Source of the DNA: Saccoglossus kowalevskii
Lineage: Eukaryota > Hemichordata > Enteropneusta > Harrimaniidae
NCBI RefSeq assembly: GCF_000003605.2
Contig: NW_003124900.1
Location: forward strand, 272,747-305,217
Direction: 5' to 3'
Length of the DNA stretch: 32,471 nucleotides
Position 1 is the stretch's first letter. Every line of letters starts with the position of its first letter. The position numbers were made by a program, and so were the translations under genes. Of the stretch, positions 1 to 7,500 are shown piece by piece. Below the pieces are notes generated by a model. It was not told where the DNA came from, did not search any database, and saw only the letters and a program-made list of their open reading frames with translations.

Positions 1-312
1 CCTCAGAAATGCATTACAAATTTCTTATCAGAAACGAATCTTGTTATAATTTCTTATAAAAGGACAGACAACAGACAAAACATGACTGACAATATGAATT
101 TGAATGGACACTGATGATAATGACGTCACTGTCAGCTGACTAAAATGAAATGTGCATCATCCAGCTAAGTGTTTTTTTAAACGGATATTGGGATACTGTG
201 TCTTTACTTTAATATAAGAGGTGTGCATGCAACAATAATCTGTGTCTAACCACAGTCACTCTATTGAATAACATTATATCTTGAAACACTCATTGGCTGC
301 AAAAACTAGTGT

Positions 313-504
313 GATCGGCAAGAGTTCCTTTTGTACCCCCCCCCCCTCCCTAACCCTAACTCTCACACCCAGTTACCCAATTCATTTGTATATGCCCCCT
401 CTAGATAACTATAGATGTCTTTAGGAGGGGCACATACAATTAAATTGGGAGTGCTGGAGGGTAGGGGTAGGGTTAGGGATGATGGGTACTCTTTCCGTGT
501 GATC
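313..504. mobile_element. Hairpin (foldback) MITE with C-tract and CCCTAACCCTAA-like arms
   Basis: The two halves are inverted copies: the left arm has GATC, AGAGT, a 13-nt C run, CCCTAACCCTAA, then CCCAATT and ATGCCCCCTC; the right arm carries the complements in reverse order, ending GTGTGATC. The centre contains AACTATAGAT. A related core and similar arms occur at about 22815-23035. No ORF. It sits in NELFE intron 1. Confidence 0.6.
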
Positions 505-653
505 AATAGTGAAGACTAATAGGAGGTATTTACAATAATTGTAAGAAGAAGCGTGTAATAGCATTTTAAAAGTTTGTTTTGAAAGGTATGGACCATTCGA
601 CTCAAGGAGTCAGCACGTACATTACCCGACACTTGTACTAATATTACTATCAA

Positions 654-679
654 CAATAATAATAATGATAATAATAATA
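654..679. repeat. AAT-rich microsatellite
   Basis: Imperfect run of AAT/GAT trinucleotides in the NELFE intron. Confidence 0.6.
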
Positions 680-896
680 GCTGTTTTATTATTCATAATA
701 ATACAAATACTATTTATACTACTATTCGTTGGCATACTTGCTGCGATATAAATATATTTTATTGTGGGAACTGTTTTTTCATGATTTCATGTGTTGACAA
801 ATCGATTTCACCACATGATCACACCACAACAAAGTTGATTTAACGCAAATGAGTGAAAATAATAAAAATATTTAATTTTTTCGAGATACGACCTAC

Positions 897-968
897 CTTT
901 TTCCTAAGCAAGACATACTTTTTCTTTAGCGCCTCCTCCTCTTCTGTTAGAGTCGATGGAAATCCCAT
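897..968 (-). CDS. NELFE: NELFE orthologue, first coding exon (partial gene)
   Basis: NELFE is the RRM-containing subunit of the negative elongation factor, which holds RNA polymerase II at promoter-proximal pause sites in the nucleus. Only the first 24 codons are here. They read MGFPSTLTEEEEALKKK followed by YVLLRKK, closely matching the conserved NELFE N-terminus, where a short hydrophobic start is followed by L-[ST]-EEE-x-L-x-K-[KFY]. The ATG (968-966) is the first in-frame Met; the frame stays open upstream but without another ATG. The exon ends AAAAAG and is followed by a good donor, gtaggt, at 896-891. The NELFE RRM and RD-repeat exons are not in the window and must lie to the left. The gene is divergent from QTRT2. 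Identity rests on a short but distinctive motif. Confidence 0.78.
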
Positions 969-1298
969 GAATTGCGGCTCTGAATACAGGAGCGCCAAAA
1001 ACAATATGGACAAAACGCCAAAACCCGGAAGTAAAATAATAAATGTGTGTTTGTTATTTATGTACTCCAACTTATTTACTTCCGAAAAACTAGGTTTGCA
1101 GCGGCAATTTTATATATAATTGTTATAACTGGCTAAACTTGATTTAACTTATAATTTAAAAGTTTTAGTCGCAAGTATTATTGCGTATTTTTTCTATGTT
1201 TTTTGTCACCTCTCTGGAGTAAAGATATAACAGTCCACACGAACACCAGAAAGGGTTTCCCGCCTCGTTTTCGTTTCAGGGATTCCCTTTGCGCTACA
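969..1298. promoter_or_regulatory. Probable bidirectional promoter, NELFE (-) / QTRT2 (+)
   Basis: The start codons of two divergent genes are 330 bp apart, so both 5' UTRs and core promoters must fit here unless upstream non-coding exons exist. No TATA box is obvious at a sensible distance. Two ETS-family-like cores are visible, CCGGAAGT at 1025-1032 and ACTTCCG at 1078-1084, a type common in divergent housekeeping promoters. The segment nearest QTRT2 (1250-1300) is richer in CG dinucleotides than its surroundings. Transcription starts cannot be placed from sequence alone. Confidence 0.55.
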
Positions 1299-1501
1299 AT
1301 GAAACTTGTAATCAAGCAGCTTCTTGACGGCAGCTGCCGTTTAGGACAACTTACGGAACTTGGTCGCCATACGGGAAGGGTGATTGATGTACCAGGTTGT
1401 CTGATGTACACCCGGGGAGCTTCTGCGCCACATTTGACCCAAGATATGGCGAAAACAATCGACAAACTGCCATTTGGGATACAACTTACATTGCCAACAC
1501 T
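1299..1501 (+). CDS. QTRT2: QTRT2 exon 1
   Basis: Codons 1-67 plus two bases of codon 68. Contains [20 protein letters not shown] and [18 protein letters not shown]. Donor gtgagt at 1502. The codon split at the end becomes Leu (CT|A). Confidence 0.93.
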
Positions 1502-4500
1502 GTGAGTAAACGGCTACTAAAATGTGACGAAGTCAAATGTTAATTTAGGGCTTGCTAGTTGTCCGACCACCCATTCAAATATATTTAAAGGACGGTGGTG
1601 CGCATGTGCGACATTTGTGTTGATAAACATTGACCCCCCCCCCCTATATGCTTTTTTCAGAGCTGAGAACCACGAAGTAATAGAGGATTACAAATTAGGC
1701 ATTGGCTCATTTACAAGTCAGCAGGATTCTCTACTATTTTTATCTGTACAAGACCCAGGCACTACAATACCATCAGGATATAATGAAAAACAGTTCGTAT
1801 CAATATGGACAACAGGGGGTAGGATGAGGGTAAGGGTAATATTTTCTAAAATACACCACCATAAAGACATAATACAATACTATAATGACATTCTGAAGAC
1901 ATGATACACCGCCATCATGACATGATACATTACTATGAAGATATAATATACCATATAATATGATAATATGATATATCACCATGTAGACATGATACACCAT
2001 CATAAAAACATGATACACCATGATGATGATATGATGTACCACCATGAAGAAAAAATACACAGTCATGAAGACATGATACAACGAAATAAAAACATGATAC
2101 ACCATCATTAAAGCATGATACACCACCATGATGACATGATATATTACCATGGCGATATAATACACCACCCTGAAGACAAGATACACCACCATGAAGACAT
2201 GAGACACTTTATGAAGACTTAATGCATCATCATGTAAACATTATAGACCATTATAAAGACATGTTAGACCACACTGAATACATGATATAATACAATGTAC
2301 ATGATACAGCCTGGCAGTATTAAACAAAACATTTCAATATTTCTTATACATTATTTTTTTTCACTTAGTTGTCAACAGCGACATTCACTACAATGCTGAA
2401 GAATATGAAACCAGATTGGTTTGAATGTCTATATGATGGAGATGTTGTTCCTGGAACAGCATCCAAGAAACGAATTAGGAAATCTGTTGACAGAACTTTG
2501 CAGTACCTGGATGACTGTTTAGAAGTCCAACAGAATTCACCAGTAAGTCGTGATGGTTGTCAGGAACGTACCGGGTATGTGGGGGTTTAGTGCTGCTGTA
2601 GTATTGCATTATGATATCAAGTTGTAGCCATGAAATTAAGGTTGATCAAGCGCATTCGATCAAATAAATAGAAGAAAAAAATTTATCACAATTTTTTGTT
2701 TCAAAAGTTTCACATAATTGTGGATTTGTCTTTGCATGTTTTTTTCCCATTAAGAAATAATTTTTTGAAAGGAAAACTGCCTGAAAAAAATGCTAACATT
2801 TACATTTTCTGAACAATTGTCATAGGAATCCCTGTCAAAACATTATTTAATAAAAAATAGTGTTTTTCAGAATTTTCTAATAACAACCGTAAGTCCCCAT
2901 TATGATTTGTTTACCATATGTACAAGATTTTCTATATTGTAAGAACTTTTTATCATAGTAATCATTGGTAAATAGCCCCAAAATCACCATTTTCTCTTGT
3001 GCCTTGTGCAAAAAAAACTCAACCAGCAGATAAACATTGTATGAGTAAGTAAGTACAGTTGGCTGTTTATGCACAGGGACTTCATTGAATGGAAAGAAGC
3101 ACCTTCCCAGCCAGTCCAATCTTTTTTTGGGGGGGGGGGGAATTTGAGCGGGACTGATTTCAAATAAAAACAGTTGTGTTTATGAATTATATGTATTCAT
3201 AAAATTATGTTTATCAGTATAAACAAATCTGATTAAAATCCAATGAATAATTTTTTTTCAATTTTTATATTTTTTTATTGCTGTTTTTGTTTACATGCTG
3301 TTATTAAGTTTTTAAGCTCAAGACCAGGATATGATACTGTAAAAGGGTTAATTATTCACTGGGTTTTAATTTTGCTTATTTCGCTAACTGGAAAATGTGC
3401 TAAATTAAAACCCAGAGAATATGTAAAATTTAGTATAGAACACATTATCTATATTATCTAAACTAAACAGTGAATTTAAAACTCAGTGAAAATTAGTCAT
3501 TTTACAGTATATAAAAAACTTAATAACAGCAAGTAAATCGAAAAACATATTCATAACTAAATGAAAATAACAATACAAAAATGTAAAAAAAAAGTGGAGC
3601 CTATAACTACATCAGATTGTAGTATAAACATACCTTACCTGACTAGGTGTAGTATTTTATAGTATGTAAATTTGGTGATTTACTGATGACTGAATCCATA
3701 TCTTGTACTTCACTATATCAGGAATTAAAAAATATTGAAGTATTCGGTGTGATAGAAGGGGGTGACAGCCATGATGAGAGAATCAGATCAGCAAAAGAAA
3801 CCGCTAAACGTCCACTCTCAGGGTTTGTTTTGGATGGTTTCCAAAGTGATGCCTTAGCAACAGATGTCAAGCAGAATTTGATGATGTCTGTTTTGGTGAG
3901 TGAATTATTTAATGCAGTACGTGATTCTATTTCATAGCATATCAGCTGTTGTATGTGTTGGCAAAAACACTAAACATTGCAGGTGAATGTCTATCAGTCA
4001 TAGCTAATGACAAAAAGGCACATGTGACAATTCCATTTTGGAACTCAATGCCACAGTGTCACACAGAATCTGACAGTTACCCGGTAATTTTAACCTACTC
4101 TTGAAAAATGGGCATTAAAAGATTAACCCAGTATTGTTTAGCTCAGAGTTAAATGGCTGGTTTTGATCCAAGTTCCATGATAAACACAGAGATATATGTA
4201 TGAACAAGAATTAAGCATTAAAATATGCTATCTACATGCTGTAAATGCAAATGTCATCAACTCAAATCAAAATTGACTAAAAAATTAACCAGCAAGCAAG
4301 CAGCATGGGAAGTTATATACCGTAGTGTTGCAAAAAATGAGATTGTTGATTTCAATTTCAAGTGTTTTGAACCTAATGATATAGACAAGTTCAAAACAAC
4401 AAGTTTGAAACACAATAGCTGCAGGACACATTAGTGGTGTTCACGTTACACGAAGTACGGGCTAAGATTTAAGCTGATTTAGGCTTATCTAGCAAATTTG

Positions 4501-7500
4501 CGTTTCGGCTAGACCCAATTGCGTCCACGCACAGGGAGGGACAGTCGTTAGCACGGGCTAAGGGGCGCCGTCAGTTGGTGACCTTTGGCAAGCCGCTATT
4601 TGTGAACGAAAAATGGATGACACGCGCGAGGTTCTATTTCTGCTGCTGACATGTTTCGTTCTAATTTGAAGCGACGTGCACAGGAACGCGAGAGAAGACG
4701 GACCCAACTTATTTGGATGCATAGAAACAGTATACAACGGCGTAACAGAATACAGAGTTTTATTAATGCATGTCGTAGACAGCGAACCAAATTTATTTTG
4801 TCTATGATTGATGCTGCTGTACGCTCTACTACAGCGACCCGATCAGTGTGGAAGCGTGTACACTGAGCTCGGTTACCATTTTGGAAATGAGAAAGTTGGA
4901 TATATTTGATCACGTTCATAATGTTCACACCCAAAGGTCGCTGCAGAGGGCGCTTAGCCCTGGGCTAAGCGTTCGCGCACACTTCGTTAGCCCGTGCTAA
5001 GGGTCTAGACCGCGTCTTAAATTCGGATCAGATTTACCCCGTACTTAGCGTTCCTTAGCCCGTGCTAAGCGTTCACGCACGTTTGTTTAGCACGGGCTAA
5101 GGAATTTGACCTCTTAGCCCGTGCTAAGGAGCTGTGCGTGAACGCAACTATTGATTTAGAAAGGTTTCAGTAACCATGGAAATTAAATACAATTCCATAA
5201 GCGGTCAGAACAAGCGGTCAGAGTAAACCTTGTACATTTTGTTGTAGATATTACAAGGCGATATTTATATTCCAACATTGATCAACCAAAATTAAACTGT
5301 GAAAAATAAACAATTAAAACTGTACTGCTCAATTCCCGATTCCCGAATTACTGTCAGACGCGATGTAATTCTATTTGGGCATCCGTAACCTACTTAGCAG
5401 CAGGCGAGAACGGGACAAAAATATAAAAATTCAAAAGACATCGCTAGACATCCTGGATGAAGTCAGCGGCATATTTGAACCATTTTTTTAAAGATAGCGG
5501 GGTGAGTGTGGGTGGGTACAAACAAGGACAGCTAGAAGAACTATTTAAGACAGCTTAGAAAGGTGACTGATTATTGAAATAGAGATGGTATATGTGTGTT
5601 TTGCTTAGTAAATATTACCGTGACATAGTTTTTCAACTCCCAAAATACCCACAAAAAATATGAAAATATTACACTATAGCCAAAGATAATTTGCATGCTC
5701 GCTATTCTTGCTTAGGCAAAATAGGAAGATAGCAGTTTTATTGCAGGGGAATTTCTACATGGGGAGTTGGAAACATTGATGTTTGGTGCACTGTGACTTG
5801 CGCGTTTGGAACATTCAAAATCTGTCCTACCTCCCGGTTTGTTTGGTTTGATCCCAGGTCACGCGATATGAAACCAACACAATAAATATTGCTTGCTGAA
5901 ATCCATAATGAATAGAAAGAAGCAGCCTATCGGCTGAGATAGCTCCGCTGTTAGCAATACACATTTCAATTAAAGAACTGGAGATATCATTAAAAAATAA
6001 ACAATATGTATAGTATCAAAGCAACCGGTTTTCAACAAGAAGGCAAAAATATCACTTTTTACCATAAATTACAAAAATATTCATCAGAATTAGAGAATTG
6101 AAGATATCATCATGAAATGAACAAATCTGAGAGAGGTCCACATGTATTACCTATATAAGTAATATCAAAGCAATTGGACTTGTGGTTTTTAACAAGAAGT
6201 CAAAAATATCACTTTTTACCAAAAATGACAAAAATATTCACCAAAATTAGATAATTAAAGATATCATTACAAAATGGACAAATCTGAGAGAGGTCCACAT
6301 GTAGTACCTATATATATAATATCAAAGCAATTTGACTTGCGGTTTTTAACAAGAAGTCGAAAATATCACTTTTTACAAAAAATGACAAAAATATTCACCA
6401 AAAATAGAGAATTGAAGATATCATCATGAAATGAACAAATCTAAGAGAAAGGTACATATACACTAAGTATCAAAGCATTCAGGTTTGTAGTTTTCAAGAA
6501 GAAGTCGAAAAAGTAAAATATTGACATGACAATGTCGACAGTGGAGTTAAAAACAGTGTCAGCAGACAATCTGTTAATCTATCTGATTATTATATTTCAT
6601 ATTGAATCAGCTTTCACTCCACTGCTGGCTGATTGTTAGTGTTACTGTTGTCAAAACCACACTAAGGCTAAACTTAAATGCAATTCCACAAATGTATTTG
6701 GTTCATAATAAACTACCGGTATAGTAAACCCACAGTTTTGCTGCATGTCCCTGGTTTGCATGAGAGCAAGCTCATAACAGTTTTACTATGTTAATTTCAG
6801 AAAGAGTTACCCGAAGATAAACCCCGGCTGATTCACGGATGTGGTAGACCAGATCAAGTCATGCAGGCTGTGGAGTTAGGAATTGACGTCTTTGATTCTG
6901 CGTATCCTCTCTATGTTAACCAGCCACTAGTCATTTCAAAGTATATTTTTCATTGGTGGTGTTATTATCTTTATTGTCTTTTTTTTTCAATCTGGTCTCA
7001 GTCTTTTATGCAGAAATGCATTGTTTGAAAAAAAAAAGTATTAATATTAAACAGTAAAACAGGGAATGAATGAGAAAAATATCAAGGACCTGACTTCGAC
7101 AGACTGACAAGTTCACTTCACATTATGGATGTTGTGGGTTTGATCCTGCAAGTCAAATATTCTCCCAACCATATAAACCAGATTAAAGCATGTCTAGATC
7201 ACTGGACAAATGAGAATATGTTTCAAAGACAATCTGTTTCTGTCATTAGTGTCGGCCTATTATATATAAGCCTTGAATTGCTCTACTTGAGTAGCGCATT
7301 GTAAGAACGAGTTAGGCTAGATCTAAAAAAATAACTTGCTTTGCGGAATTCAGCTTGTACAATTCCCGAAATATTTGTGGGATAAGGTTCTGATCAAATT
7401 GGTCGTTGGTGGCGCTATTGCATGATACGGAAATACAAGGTCTAAAGTTTATGTTTGGATACATTTTCCTATCTGGTTTTATTCTCTGCTTTTTAAGAAT

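Larger units (their letters stand above)
1..896 (-). other. NELFE intron 1 (incomplete)
   Basis: No coding exon is visible on either strand. The stretch holds a hairpin-type element (313-504), a short AAT-rich microsatellite near 654-679 and otherwise plain AT-rich sequence. The donor is at 895-896; the matching acceptor is off the left edge. Confidence 0.6.
4433..5149. mobile_element. PIF/Harbinger-like non-autonomous DNA transposon
   Basis: 717 bp, flanked by ATT on both sides (4430-4432 and 5150-5152), a possible 3-bp target duplication. The ends are imperfect inverted repeats: AGTGGTGTTCACG...CGGGCTAAG on the left matches the complement of the right end GTGAACGCAACT. Inside each end, longer inverted blocks match (left GATTTAAGC to GGCTAGACCC; right GGTCTAGACC to GATTTACCCC). 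Sixteen-bp near-palindromes of the type CTTAGCCCGTGCTAAG recur at both ends. The middle keeps a short basic reading frame. Class assignment is inference from the TSD length and the type of coding remnant. Confidence 0.65.
3896..6800 (+). other. QTRT2 intron 4, the longest of the gene
   Basis: Holds a PIF/Harbinger-like element (4433-5149), a degenerate duplication of the exon-7 region (about 5262-6676) and 157-bp tandem repeats (about 5990-6500) inserted between parts of that duplication. A 69-codon open frame at 4225-4434 has no recognisable similarity. Confidence 0.7.

Noticed and set aside
346-360. CCCTAACCCTAA as interstitial telomere sequence
   Set aside because: Only two units, and part of a hairpin element whose other arm carries the complement.
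840-1070. N-terminal extension of NELFE (hydrophobic stretch before MGFPS)
   Set aside because: The frame is open but has no upstream ATG, and the family begins at the equivalent of this Met.
1203-1298. Basic extension of QTRT2 that could act as a mitochondrial presequence
   Set aside because: No in-frame ATG exists upstream of 1299 in the open frame; the only nearby ATG (1196) is out of frame.
1800-2207. Minus-strand 135-codon frame with hydrophobic MVVYHV repeats
   Set aside because: It is the translation of a 21-bp minisatellite inside QTRT2 intron 2; period and reading frame coincide by chance.
4225-4434. 69-codon frame starting with a CCKCKCH cluster
   Set aside because: No recognised family, no splice context and no repeat elsewhere; length is within chance for AT-rich DNA.
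7137-7146. GGTTTGATCC, like a tRNA or SINE B box
   Set aside because: No matching A box or cloverleaf arms upstream; no tRNA gene found in the window.
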